Part shown: positions 1 through 7,601 of the stretch, piece after piece
How positions within the stretch are numbered: the first letter of the stretch is position 1
Layout of the letters: every line of letters starts with the position of its first letter
DNA from: AC-51 sp036265325
GTDB taxonomy: Bacteria > Actinomycetota > UBA4738 > HRBIN12
Reading direction: 5' to 3'
Length of the DNA: 64,000 nucleotides
Assembly: GCA_036265325.1 (NCBI GenBank)
Contig: DATAPH010000023.1
Location: 49,304-113,303 of the forward strand
Translations under genes and position numbers: made by a program
The notes under the pieces: model-generated
What the model was told of the DNA's origin: nothing
The model's database searches: none
Seen by the model: the letters and a program-made list of their open reading frames with translations, nothing else

Positions 1-223
1 TGTCACCGGGCTCGAGCTGGTCCACGAGGACGTCCCCGGTGACGAGCTCCAACGCGCCCTTGCGGATCACGCCGACCGCGTCGGCGACCGCGCCCCCTTC
101 GGTCAGGACCGTCTCGCCCGCGGGTGTGAAGACGATCTCGAGCGACCCACCGACGCGCTCGAGCGCGTCGGCTTCGAGCTCAGAGAACGGGTGATACTGA
201 CGCAGGAACTCGAGCGGTTGCAC
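1..223 (-). CDS. cyclic-nucleotide-binding-domain protein, N-terminal fragment
   Basis: Only the first 74 residues lie in the window; the gene runs off the left edge. The frame begins with a GTG at 223 and reads MQPLEFLRQYHPFSELEAD, followed by 'ETVLTEGG' and 'GVIRKGALELV'. This is the start of a cNMP-binding (CAP_ED) beta-roll as found at the N terminus of DUF294-type signalling proteins, which continue with CBS and nucleotidyltransferase domains. Those later domains cannot be seen here, so that assignment is inference. The gene is divergent from the lipoprotein gene, with a 45-nt gap. Confidence 0.75.
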   Translation of the reverse strand, partial: MQPLEFLRQYHPFSELEADALERVGGSLEIVFTPAGETVLTEGGAVADAVGVIRKGALELVTGDVLVDQLEPGD

Positions 224-268
224 CGGCAGCAGTATCGCCCGCTGCGGCTACACTCGCGCGCGTCTCCC

Positions 269-871
269 ATGCCGCGAACCCGTTCGTTCCTGCCTTGCTT
301 GCTGCTGGTCGTGGCGGCGTGCACCGGCACGACGACCAGCACGGCCGCACCCTCGACGACCACTCCAACGTCATCGGGATCCGGTGTCGATCCGCTCGTG
401 CCGTATTCACCCTCGCCGACGCCCGACGCGGCGGCCACGTCCGGCTTCATCCCGGACACGCTGACCGCGACCACCGACGGTGGCGGGTCTATGCGGCTGA
501 CGCCGGTTACGACCACGATGACGATGGCGTACGTGCACGAGAGCCGCGCCTTCACCGTCTATCTCACGGCGACGAACCCCGGCACGAACCCCTGGCGCGG
601 CGCGATCGGCGCCGACGCGCAGATCGCCGACCTGAACGGCGCGGTGTTCCCGTCGACGAGGCCCGCGCCCGGCGACCTGCATCCGGATCCCGGCCGGTAC
701 GGTGGTTCGAACAGGTCGTTCGAACGGCCGGTCTCGATCGCGCCCGGCGCGTCGGCCAAGGGCGCGCTGGTGTTCCACGTGACCGGAGCCAACCGCCCGG
801 TCACGCTGCGGATCAGCTTGGACGGCGGCACGACGTGGGTCGAGTGGGCGACCAACCTTGGCGTGTTCTGA
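269..871 (+). CDS. putative secreted lipoprotein
   Basis: This 200-residue protein starts MPRTRSFLPCLLLVVAAC: a short basic N terminus, a hydrophobic segment and a lipobox ending at Cys18, so it should be lipid-anchored outside the membrane. Residues 19-45 are a Thr/Ser-rich linker. The rest (about 60-200) looks like a beta-sandwich, with 'FTVYLTATNPGTNPW' and 'VSIAPGASAKGALVFHV', resembling DUF4352-like extracellular domains; no catalytic motif is seen. The start at 269 was preferred to an upstream frame start at 191 because only it gives a proper signal sequence. selD follows after 14 nt, so the two may be co-transcribed. Confidence 0.75.
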   Translation: MPRTRSFLPCLLLVVAACTGTTTSTAAPSTTTPTSSGSGVDPLVPYSPSPTPDAAATSGFIPDTLTATTDGGGSMRLTPVTTTMTMAYVHESRAFTVYLTATNPGTNPWRGAIGADAQIADLNGAVFPSTRPAPGDLHPDPGRYGGSNRSFERPVSIAPGASAKGALVFHVTGANRPVTLRISLDGGTTWVEWATNLGVF

Positions 872-885
872 GGGGGTGTTCTGAG

Positions 886-1932
886 ATGGCGGTTGCGGAT
901 CCGATCCGGCTCACCAGCCTGAGCCACGGCGCCGGGTGCGCCTGCAAGCTCGGGCCGAGCCAATTGCACGACGTGCTCGAGCTCCTCGGTCCGTCGGTGC
1001 CGACCGACGACGTCATCGTGTCCGAGGCGAGCGGCGACGATGCGGCGGTCTATCGCCTGTCCGACGGCCGCGGGGCGATCGTCACCCTGGACTTCTTCAC
1101 GCCACTCGTCGACGACCCGTTCGATTGGGGCCGGATCGCCGCCGCGAACGCGTTGAGCGACGTCTACGCGATGGGCGGGATTCCCGCGCTCGCGCTGAAC
1201 GTCGCCGGATGGCCCGTCGACGTGCTGCCGCTCGAAACGCTCGCCGACGTGCTTCGAGGCGGCCGGGCGATCGCCGACGCGGCGGGGATCGCGGTCGTCG
1301 GGGGCCACACGATCACGACCGAGAAGGAACCGCTGTACGGCATGGTCGGCGTGGGGTTCGCGCCGCTCGACGCGCTGATCCGCAACACCGAGGCACGCCC
1401 GGGCATGTCGCTCGTCCTCACCAAGCCGATCGGCGTGGGGATGATCTCGACCGCCGCCAAGCGCGGGGTCGCGACCGACGCGCAGCTCGCCGACGCGGTC
1501 GCCACGATGACGACACTGAACGATCGCGCCTCGCGCGCGGCCGTCGCGTCGCGCGTCCGCGCGGGCACCGACGTGACGGGGTTCGGGCTGCTCGGCCATC
1601 TGCGGAAGTTGCTCGAGGCGAGCGGCTGCGCCGCGACCGTCGACGCGAGCGCCGTTCCCCTATTGGACGGGGCGCTCGACCATGCGCGGCGCGACGTCGT
1701 GGCGGGCGGCACCAAACGGAACCACGCGTGGCTGCAACCCACCACGGACTGGGGCGCGTGTACGGCGCCGGAGCAACTCCTGCTCGCCGACGCGCAGACC
1801 AGCGGGGGGCTGCTGCTCGTGACTGCGGATGCCGACGCGTTGGTCGCTGCCGGCATCGGCGCGCATGTGATCGGCGTCACGAGCGAGGGCACACCAGGCG
1901 CGATCCACGTCACGGGCCGCCTGGCGACCTGA
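886..1932 (+). CDS. selD: selenide, water dikinase (selenophosphate synthetase)
   Basis: SelD makes selenophosphate from selenide and ATP; selenophosphate is the selenium donor for selenocysteine and selenouridine. The 348-residue protein has the family length and N-terminal motif 'SHGAGCACKLGP', placing the catalytic pair at Cys18 and Lys21 (E. coli Cys17/Lys20). The catalytic residue is cysteine, not selenocysteine. Further AIR-synthase-fold signatures are 'GDDAAVY', 'ANALSDVYAMGG', 'GGHTI' and 'DVTGFGLLGHL'. No selA, selB, tRNA-Sec or selU lies in the window, so the selenium product cannot be told. The ATG at 886 follows the lipoprotein stop by 14 nt. Confidence 0.95.
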   Translation: MAVADPIRLTSLSHGAGCACKLGPSQLHDVLELLGPSVPTDDVIVSEASGDDAAVYRLSDGRGAIVTLDFFTPLVDDPFDWGRIAAANALSDVYAMGGIPALALNVAGWPVDVLPLETLADVLRGGRAIADAAGIAVVGGHTITTEKEPLYGMVGVGFAPLDALIRNTEARPGMSLVLTKPIGVGMISTAAKRGVATDAQLADAVATMTTLNDRASRAAVASRVRAGTDVTGFGLLGHLRKLLEASGCAATVDASAVPLLDGALDHARRDVVAGGTKRNHAWLQPTTDWGACTAPEQLLLADAQTSGGLLLVTADADALVAAGIGAHVIGVTSEGTPGAIHVTGRLAT

Positions 1933-1986
1933 CAGGCTCGCCGTGCGGTGCGTGCGGGTTCGTACGGGAATAGACGACCCCACTGG

Positions 1987-2021
1987 TAGCATTTGCACCT
2001 GCAACAGGCGCGACGCGCCTG
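1987..2021 (+). promoter_or_regulatory. probable promoter and 5'-UTR hairpin ahead of mec
   Basis: A TAGCAT (1987-1992) fits an actinobacterial -10 box. The likely leader then carries a perfect 7-bp inverted repeat, CAGGCGC-gac-GCGCCTG (2005-2021), about 26 nt before the mec GTG. The hairpin could affect translation of the cysteine operon; this is inference from position only. Confidence 0.4.
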
Positions 2022-2047
2022 GACCGCGACCCCTTCGGAGCGCAGGT

Positions 2048-2446
2048 GTGACCGAGCTGGACGGCGTCTATCGCAAGGAGATCGTGGAGCACGGGCTCCG
2101 CGAGTTCCCCAACGAGTGCTGCGGCCTCATCGCCGCGCAGGATGGTGTGCCCGCCAAGGTCTTCACCATGCGGAACGCCGACGCGAGCCCCGTCACCTAC
2201 CGACTGGACGGCGTGGAGCAGCTCCGCGTGTTCGACCAGATGGACGACGAGGGGCTCGAGCTGTGGGCGATCTACCACTCGCACACACACTCCGAGGCGT
2301 ATCCGAGCGACACCGACGTGAAGCTCGCGTTCTACCCCGACGCCCGATACATCTTGGTGTCGCTCGCCGACCGCGCCGATCCGGTTCTGCGCTCGTTCTT
2401 CATCGTCGACGGCGAGGTCTCCGAGGAGGAGCTGACGATCACATGA
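2048..2446 (+). CDS. mec: Mec-type JAMM hydrolase, CysO-cysteine-releasing
   Basis: In actinobacteria Mec cuts cysteine off the C terminus of the sulfur carrier CysO, the last step of the O-phosphoserine/CysO cysteine pathway. The 132-residue protein contains a complete JAMM zinc site: Glu23 in 'PNECCGLI', His77-x-His79, Ser87 and Asp90 in 'HSHTHSEAYPSDTD'. The GTG start at 2048 was chosen because upstream residues in the frame are unlike the family. The stop overlaps the ATG of moeB by 4 nt, implying translational coupling. The role is inferred from family and from the neighbours moeB, cysO and, further on, cysM. Confidence 0.92.
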   Translation: MTELDGVYRKEIVEHGLREFPNECCGLIAAQDGVPAKVFTMRNADASPVTYRLDGVEQLRVFDQMDDEGLELWAIYHSHTHSEAYPSDTDVKLAFYPDARYILVSLADRADPVLRSFFIVDGEVSEEELTIT

Positions 2447-3264
2447 CGAAGCCGTTCACCGAGGAGCAGGTCCAGCGATACGCGCGGCACATCATCCTGC
2501 CCAACATCGGCGGGGCCGGACAGCGCAAGCTCCTGGACGCGAGCGTCCTCGTGATCGGCGCCGGCGGCCTCGGCTCGCCGATCGCGATGTATCTCGCCGC
2601 CGCCGGGATCGGGAAGCTCGGCGTCGTCGACTTTGACCGCGTCGACGTGTCGAACCTGCAGCGTCAGATCCTGCACACCGACGCCGACGTCGGCCGGTCG
2701 AAAGTCGGATCGGCGGTCGAGCACCTGCGCGCGATCAACCCGACCATCGACGTCGTCGGCCACGACACGTTGCTGTTCTCGACCAACGTGTTCGATATCT
2801 TCGACGGCTACGACGTGATCGTCGACGGCACCGACAACTTCCCCGTCCGCTACCTGGTGAACGACGCGTGCCAGTTCATGGGCAAGCCACTCGTGTACGG
2901 CTCGATCTATCAGTTCGAAGGGCAGGCGACGATCTTCATGCCGGGACAGGAGACGCCGTGCTACCGGTGCTTGTTCCCGTCCCCGCCGCCGCCCGGGACC
3001 GTACCGAGCTGCGCCGAAGGTGGCGTGTTCGGTGTGCTGCCCGGCGTGATCGGCTCGATCCAGGCGACCGAGGCGATCAAGCTGATCACGGGGGAGGGGG
3101 AGACCCTCGAGGGGCGGCTCCTTCTCTACGACGCTCTGCACATGGACTTCCAGGAAGTGAAGATCCGCTGGGACGCGGACTGCCCGGTGTGCGGCAAGGA
3201 ACCGACGATCACCGAGTTGATCGACTACGAGCAGTTCTGCGGCGTGCCCGCCCGACCCGAGTGA
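2443..3264 (+). CDS. moeB: MoeB/MoeZ/ThiF-type E1-like adenylyltransferase
   Basis: This enzyme adenylates the C-terminal Gly-Gly of a ubiquitin-like sulfur carrier, here presumably CysO encoded directly downstream, preparing it for thiocarboxylation. The 273 residues show the Rossmann ATP site GAGGLG (39-44), 'DFDRVDVSNLQRQ', 'VDGTDNF' and two zinc CxxC pairs ('CYRC' and 'CPVC'). M. tuberculosis MoeZ has an added C-terminal rhodanese domain; it is absent here, so sulfur must reach the carrier by another protein or from sulfide. The gene overlaps mec by 4 nt and is followed 14 nt later by cysO. Confidence 0.92.
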   Translation: MTKPFTEEQVQRYARHIILPNIGGAGQRKLLDASVLVIGAGGLGSPIAMYLAAAGIGKLGVVDFDRVDVSNLQRQILHTDADVGRSKVGSAVEHLRAINPTIDVVGHDTLLFSTNVFDIFDGYDVIVDGTDNFPVRYLVNDACQFMGKPLVYGSIYQFEGQATIFMPGQETPCYRCLFPSPPPPGTVPSCAEGGVFGVLPGVIGSIQATEAIKLITGEGETLEGRLLLYDALHMDFQEVKIRWDADCPVCGKEPTITELIDYEQFCGVPARPE

Positions 3265-3278
3265 GAGGTGCTGAACCG

Positions 3279-3554
3279 ATGGCCGTGACCGTGAAGCTCC
3301 CGACGATCTTGCGCAAGCACGCGGGCAACGAGGCGAAGGTGAGCGCCGAGGGATCGACGCTGATCGAGGTGCTGAAGGACCTCGAGTCGCGGTACCCCGG
3401 CATCACCAAGAATGTGATCGCCGACGACGGCGGCCTGCACCGGTTCATCAACGTCTATCTGAACGACGAGGACGTCCGGTACCTCGGCTCGCTCGAGACG
3501 CCGGTCGCCGACGGGGACACGATCTCGATCCTGCCTGCGGTGGCCGGCGGCTAA
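3279..3554 (+). CDS. cysO: CysO-like ubiquitin-fold sulfur carrier
   Basis: This 91-residue MoaD/ThiS-fold protein ends in 'ILPAVAGG', the di-glycine tail that is adenylated and thiocarboxylated. Start 'MAVTVKLPTILRKHAG' and the segment 'FINVYLNDEDVRYL' match the CysO branch rather than ThiS, and the mec and moeB neighbours support this. Its thiocarboxylate would supply sulfur to the product of cysM at 6666. The gene ends 8 nt before the convergent histidine-kinase gene; no clear terminator is visible between them. Confidence 0.92.
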   Translation: MAVTVKLPTILRKHAGNEAKVSAEGSTLIEVLKDLESRYPGITKNVIADDGGLHRFINVYLNDEDVRYLGSLETPVADGDTISILPAVAGG

Positions 3555-3562
3555 CACAGCTC

Positions 3563-4759
3563 CTAGCCTGGCGACGCTGCCGCTGCGGGCAGCTCGATCG
3601 AAACGGTCAGGCCGCCACCGGGCGTCTCCGACAGGCCGACGTGGCCGTGTTGCGCCTCGACCCACGCTTGCGTGAGCGCAAGACCGAGGCCTGCCCCGCC
3701 GGTCTCACGAGCGCGGGACGGGTCCGCCCGGAAGAACCGATCGAACGCGCGCCCGTGGAGATCTGTCGGCAGCCCAGGGCCGGCGTCCGCGACGTCGATC
3801 ACGATCTCGCTGCCCTCGCGATGCGCGCTCACGTCCGCAGACCCGCCACCGTGGCGGGCGACGTTCTCGAACACCGCGTCGAGCGCGATCTCCAACGCGG
3901 TTGTGTCGGCCATCGCGGTCAGGCCGTCGACCCCGTCGATGTGCAGCCGCAATCCGAGCGCGCGCTCGCTGCGCTCGGCAGCTTGGCCGATCGGCGCGGC
4001 AACGCGGACGGGTTTGAGGTCCAGCGCCGGGCCGCCCTCGGCGCGTGCGAGCAGGAGCAGGCGCTGCGACAGACCGGCCATGTAGTCGACCTCGCCTAGC
4101 ACCTGGTCGCCGAGAGCCGGGTCGTTGGTCGCCAACACCTCGACCCCTTGCCGGATGAAGGTGAGCGGCGTCCGGAGCTCGTGGGACGCGTCGGCGGCGA
4201 AGGCGGCGCGCGCCTCATACGCTCGCTCCACCGGCCGGACGGCTCGGCCGGCGAGCCACCATCCCGCGGCGAGGCTCGCGACCACTGCCAGGAGCGAGCC
4301 CGCGAGCAGCAGCATCCGGACGCGGTGCATGAGGTCGTCCTCTGCCAGCATCGAACGGCCCGCGACGACGACCACTTGGCTGTTGTCGCTGAGGGTCACC
4401 GGGACGGTGACGACGCGCACCCGCTCGCCGCTGACCGCGAGGTCGGTGACGGGCTGGGTGCCGGGTCTGAGCCACGAGGGCGTCTCCTTGGGCTCGCCGA
4501 CCAGCGCACCGCTCCGCTTGTAGACGGCGAGCTGTGTTGCGGCGTTCGACGGCACGTCCGAGTCTGGCGGCGGCACCGGCCTCTCGGCTTCGTCGATCCG
4601 CGTCGCGACGCCCCCGGCCGACGCGCGCAGCTGGCTGGTGACCGATGCGTCGAGCGTGCGGGCGAGGACGTACTGCAGCGTCACGCCCAGGAGCACGAGG
4701 ATCACGAACAACACGAGCGCGTGCGACAGCGCGATCCGAACGCGGAGCGATCGGAACAT
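3563..4759 (-). CDS. two-component sensor histidine kinase
   Basis: This 398-residue inner-membrane kinase starts MFRSLRVRIALSHALVLFV. It has one transmembrane helix near residues 9-31, an extracytoplasmic sensor of about 110 residues and a second helix ('LLLAGSLLAVVASLAAGWW'). The HisKA box 'ASHELRTPLTFI' and an HATPase domain follow, with N box 'AVFENVARHG', G1 'DAGPGLP' and G2 'GAGLGLAL'. Only about 20 residues separate the second helix from the H box, so the usual HAMP linker looks shortened or missing. The ATG shares one base with the stop of the response regulator; the two form an operon. The signal sensed is unknown. Confidence 0.9.
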   Translation of the reverse strand: MFRSLRVRIALSHALVLFVILVLLGVTLQYVLARTLDASVTSQLRASAGGVATRIDEAERPVPPPDSDVPSNAATQLAVYKRSGALVGEPKETPSWLRPGTQPVTDLAVSGERVRVVTVPVTLSDNSQVVVVAGRSMLAEDDLMHRVRMLLLAGSLLAVVASLAAGWWLAGRAVRPVERAYEARAAFAADASHELRTPLTFIRQGVEVLATNDPALGDQVLGEVDYMAGLSQRLLLLARAEGGPALDLKPVRVAAPIGQAAERSERALGLRLHIDGVDGLTAMADTTALEIALDAVFENVARHGGGSADVSAHREGSEIVIDVADAGPGLPTDLHGRAFDRFFRADPSRARETGGAGLGLALTQAWVEAQHGHVGLSETPGGGLTVSIELPAAAASPG

Positions 4760-5433
4760 CAGCGACCGACCACGTACCCGACGCCCCGGACCGTCTCGAT
4801 GATGTCGCCCGCGTCGCCGAGCTTGCGCCGGAGATAGTGGACGTAGAGGTCCACCACCTTCGTCTGCGCGTCGAACGAGAAGTCCCAGACGAGCTCCTTC
4901 AGCTCCACGCGCGACAGGACGCGACCGCGGTGCTCCATCAGACACGCGAGCAGATCGAACTCCTTGGCGGTGAGGTCGACCGTGCTGCCGTCGACCGTCA
5001 CGAGGCGTGCGCGGGGATCGAGCCGGACCGCGCCGACGGTCATCGCACCGTCCTCGTCGGCGCGCGGCGCACGTCGGGCGAGCGCGTCGATCCGGGCGAC
5101 GAGCTCCTTGAACGCGAACGGCTTGACGAGGTAGTCATCTGCGCCTGCGCGGAGTCCCGCGACGCGGTCGTCGACCGTGTCCCGCGCCGTGAGCATCAAG
5201 ATCGGCGTCGTTACGCCACGCTCCCGAAGCGTGCTCGCGACGTGGAGCCCGTCCAGGCCCGGCAACATCACGTCGACGACCGCGAGGTCGAATCGGCCCG
5301 AGCTCGCCAGCCGGAGGCCCTCGTCGCCATCCGCGGCGGTCTCGGCGGAATGGCCTTCGCCACGCAGGCGGTCCGCCACCAGCGCCGACAGCCGGGTGTC
5401 GTCTTCGATCAGCAGGATCTGCACGGTCCACAT
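4759..5433 (-). CDS. OmpR/PhoB-family response regulator
   Basis: The 224-residue protein has a receiver domain (1-120) with acidic residues Glu10/Asp11/Asp12, phosphoacceptor Asp54 in 'VVDVMLPGLDG' and the conserved 'LVKPF' lysine. The C-terminal winged helix (about 130-224) contains 'LTAKEFDLLACLMEHRGRVL' and 'VDLYVHYLRRKLG'. It would be phosphorylated by the kinase translated right behind it. Its gene is divergent from the DoxX-Rieske gene with a 94-nt spacer, which makes that gene the obvious candidate target. Confidence 0.93.
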   Translation of the reverse strand: MWTVQILLIEDDTRLSALVADRLRGEGHSAETAADGDEGLRLASSGRFDLAVVDVMLPGLDGLHVASTLRERGVTTPILMLTARDTVDDRVAGLRAGADDYLVKPFAFKELVARIDALARRAPRADEDGAMTVGAVRLDPRARLVTVDGSTVDLTAKEFDLLACLMEHRGRVLSRVELKELVWDFSFDAQTKVVDLYVHYLRRKLGDAGDIIETVRGVGYVVGR

Positions 5434-5527
5434 CGTCCCAGGTCACGCTGGGTGTGCCGTGCATCCTTACCGATCTCAAATCGGAGACCGAACCGCATCC
5501 AATCGCTGGCACCGAACATCTTCGGAT
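5434..5527. promoter_or_regulatory. divergent regulatory region, response regulator / DoxX-Rieske
   Basis: This 94-nt spacer separates divergent genes. It contains two small perfect inverted repeats: CCGAT-ctcaa-ATCGG (5470-5484) and, close to the start of the DoxX-Rieske gene, CCGAA-catc-TTCGG. Either could be an operator for the response regulator. That is inference; no direct-repeat OmpR box is evident. Confidence 0.35.
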
Positions 5528-6610
5528 ATGCAACGAACCCCCTTGCGACAGACACCGCAACGTCCCGATCCGTACGGCATGCCATCGCGCGTGATGGCGC
5601 CGGTCTCGTTCGAGACCTCCTGGCGCGAGATGCCGTGGTCCCTGCGGATCCTCCGCGCGTTCCTCGGCGTGACGTTCGTCTACGCGGGACTCCAGAAGTT
5701 CCTCGATCCTGGGTTCCTTCACGCGGGCAGCCCGACGTACATCGGGACACAGCTGGCGGGGTTCGCGCGTGGAACACCGGCGGCGCCGTTGATGCGCGTG
5801 CTCGAACACGTGCCGTGGCTCGTTGGGGTCGGCGTTGCGATCACCGAGCTCGCCGTCGGCATCGCGGTGCTCGCCGGGATCGGCCTGATCACGGCCTCCG
5901 TCATCGGGCTGTCGATCAACCTCGTCCTGTGGTTGTCGGCAACCTGGCATGTCCATCCGTATTTCCTCGGCTCGGACTCGATCTATGCCGTGGCGTGGTT
6001 GGCGCTGATCGTCGGTTCGTGGCAGGTCGCGAAGGCGCGGCCCACGCCGCATCTGTCGCGTCGGTTCCAAGACCCGGACGCGATCGCGCGACGCGCGATG
6101 CTGCGCGGCGGTCTCGTGGCCGGCCTCGCGATCGCGCTCGGCGGTGTCGCGAGCGCGCTCGCCGGACCGCCGAACGCCGCGTCGTCGGGGATCACAGCCG
6201 CCGGCGGGACGGGCGCGCAGCGCGATCCATCACGGGCCGCCGAGCCGCCGCCCGCGACCGGATCCCCGTCGCCCAAGCCGACACCCGCGACCCCGGGCCG
6301 GACGATCACGAACCTCGATTCCCTTCGGGTCGGGCAGGCGCTCGGCTTCACCGCCCCCGGGGTCGGGCCGGCGGCGGTCGTTCGGCTCGCGAACGGCAGC
6401 GTCGTCGCGTACAGCCGCGTCTGCACCCACGCGGGGTGCATCGTCGGGTACGACACCGGCTCCCAACTGTTCGTCTGCCCCTGCCACGGCGCGGAGTTCA
6501 ACCCCGCCCAGCATGCCGACCCAACCCCCGGGAGCCCGACCTCGACACCGCTGCAGATGATCCGCGTCGTCGTCGACCAGTCGACGGGCGACGTGATCCT
6601 GCCGTCCTGA
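5528..6610 (+). CDS. DoxX-like membrane protein fused to a Rieske [2Fe-2S] domain
   Basis: The 360-residue protein has two parts. Residues about 35-170 form a four-helix DoxX/DoxD-type membrane domain ('RILRAFLGVTFVYAGLQKFLDPGF'). A twin-arginine-like segment near 187 (RRAMLRGG followed by a hydrophobic run) and a Pro/Ala-rich linker lead to a C-terminal Rieske domain with Cys299-x-His301 and Cys317-x-x-His320 ('CTHAGC', 'CPCHGAEF'). The cluster should sit outside the membrane. DoxD is a subunit of thiosulfate:quinone oxidoreductase and DoxX relatives handle sulfur or redox chemistry, so a quinone-linked redox role is plausible but unproven. The start could also be the ATG at 5579. Confidence 0.85.
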   Translation: MQRTPLRQTPQRPDPYGMPSRVMAPVSFETSWREMPWSLRILRAFLGVTFVYAGLQKFLDPGFLHAGSPTYIGTQLAGFARGTPAAPLMRVLEHVPWLVGVGVAITELAVGIAVLAGIGLITASVIGLSINLVLWLSATWHVHPYFLGSDSIYAVAWLALIVGSWQVAKARPTPHLSRRFQDPDAIARRAMLRGGLVAGLAIALGGVASALAGPPNAASSGITAAGGTGAQRDPSRAAEPPPATGSPSPKPTPATPGRTITNLDSLRVGQALGFTAPGVGPAAVVRLANGSVVAYSRVCTHAGCIVGYDTGSQLFVCPCHGAEFNPAQHADPTPGSPTSTPLQMIRVVVDQSTGDVILPS

Positions 6611-6665
6611 GCCACGCGGCCCGTCGCCGCGAGGCCGGTCGCGCGCCTGGGATGATGCTCGGACC

Positions 6666-7598
6666 GTGCGCTACGACTCGATCCTCGACGCGATCGGCGA
6701 CACGCCGCTCGTCGGCATCCCACGCATGTCGCCGCGCCCGGACGTGCGCCTGTGGGCCAAGCTCGAAGGGCAGAACCCGACCGGGTCGACGAAGGACCGG
6801 ATCGCGCTCGCGATGATCGAGGCGGCGGAGGCGAGCGGCGTGCTCACCCCCGACCGGACCATCCTAGAGCCGACCAGCGGCAACACCGGCATCGCCCTGG
6901 CGATGGTCGCCCGCAGGAAGGGCTACGAGCTCACCGTCGTGATCCCGGACAACGCGAGCGAGGAACGGATCGGCTTGCTCCGGCTGTTCGGCGCCGAGAT
7001 CGTGTACTCGGACGGCGCCAAGGGCACGAACGGCTCGATCGAGGTCGCCCGGGCGCTCGCGCAAGACGAGCGCTACTTCATGCCGTTCCAATACGGCAAT
7101 GCGGCCAACCCCGAAGCGCACGAGCGTGGCACCGCGCAGGAGATCATCCGCGATCTGCCCGAGGTGACGCACTTCGTTGCGGGCATGGGCACGGGCGGCA
7201 CGCTCACCGGCACGGGACGCGGACTGCATGCCTACCGGTCCGACATCCAGGTGATCGCCGCGGAACCCGAGCTCGGCGACCTCGTGTACGGGCTCCGGTC
7301 GCTCGACGAAGGGTTCATCCCGCCGATCTTCGATCCGGCGCAGATAGACCGGAAGTTCCTGGTGAACGCGGTCGACTCGTTGCGCGCGACCCGAGCGTTG
7401 ACAGAGAAAGAGGGCATCTTCGCTGGCGTTTCGAGCGGCGCCGTGATCCACGTCGGCCAGCGCGTCGCGCAGGACCTCGACGCCGGTGACATCGTGTGCC
7501 TGCTGCCCGACGGCGGGTGGAAGTATCTGTCCACCGACGCGTGGCACGAGGACGCGACGGCGGCGGAGAAGGGGATCGAGGGGTCGCTGTGGTGGTAG
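6666..7598 (+). CDS. cysM: CysM, O-phosphoserine:CysO-thiocarboxylate cysteine synthase
   Basis: A fold-II PLP enzyme of 310 residues starting at GTG 6666. The PLP lysine is Lys43 in 'NPTGSTKDR' and the phosphate-binding loop is 'EPTSGNTGI'. It matches M. tuberculosis CysM closely along its length ('RYDSILDAIGDTPLVG', 'FQYGNAANPEAHERGT', 'THFVAGMGTGGTL', 'GWKYLST') and ends in an aromatic tail '...EGSLWW' like the flexible CysM C terminus. It would add O-phosphoserine-derived aminoacrylate to CysO thiocarboxylate, giving the adduct that Mec cuts. It is separated from mec-moeB-cysO by the inserted sensor/Rieske genes. murI follows after 3 nt. Confidence 0.93.
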   Translation: MRYDSILDAIGDTPLVGIPRMSPRPDVRLWAKLEGQNPTGSTKDRIALAMIEAAEASGVLTPDRTILEPTSGNTGIALAMVARRKGYELTVVIPDNASEERIGLLRLFGAEIVYSDGAKGTNGSIEVARALAQDERYFMPFQYGNAANPEAHERGTAQEIIRDLPEVTHFVAGMGTGGTLTGTGRGLHAYRSDIQVIAAEPELGDLVYGLRSLDEGFIPPIFDPAQIDRKFLVNAVDSLRATRALTEKEGIFAGVSSGAVIHVGQRVAQDLDAGDIVCLLPDGGWKYLSTDAWHEDATAAEKGIEGSLWW

Positions 7599-7601
7599 CG
7601 C

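Noticed and set aside
886..1932. Selenocysteine in SelD
   Set aside because: The active-site codons are TGC; no in-frame TGA is present.
1943..2047. Cys-containing leader peptide (RCVRV...ICTCN) controlling mec
   Set aside because: The frame runs into mec without a stop and the likely transcript start lies at or after the Cys codons.
4645..6816. 723-codon open frame on the plus strand across the two-component system and DoxX-Rieske gene
   Set aside because: Arg/Asp-rich shadow of real genes in other frames; no motif.
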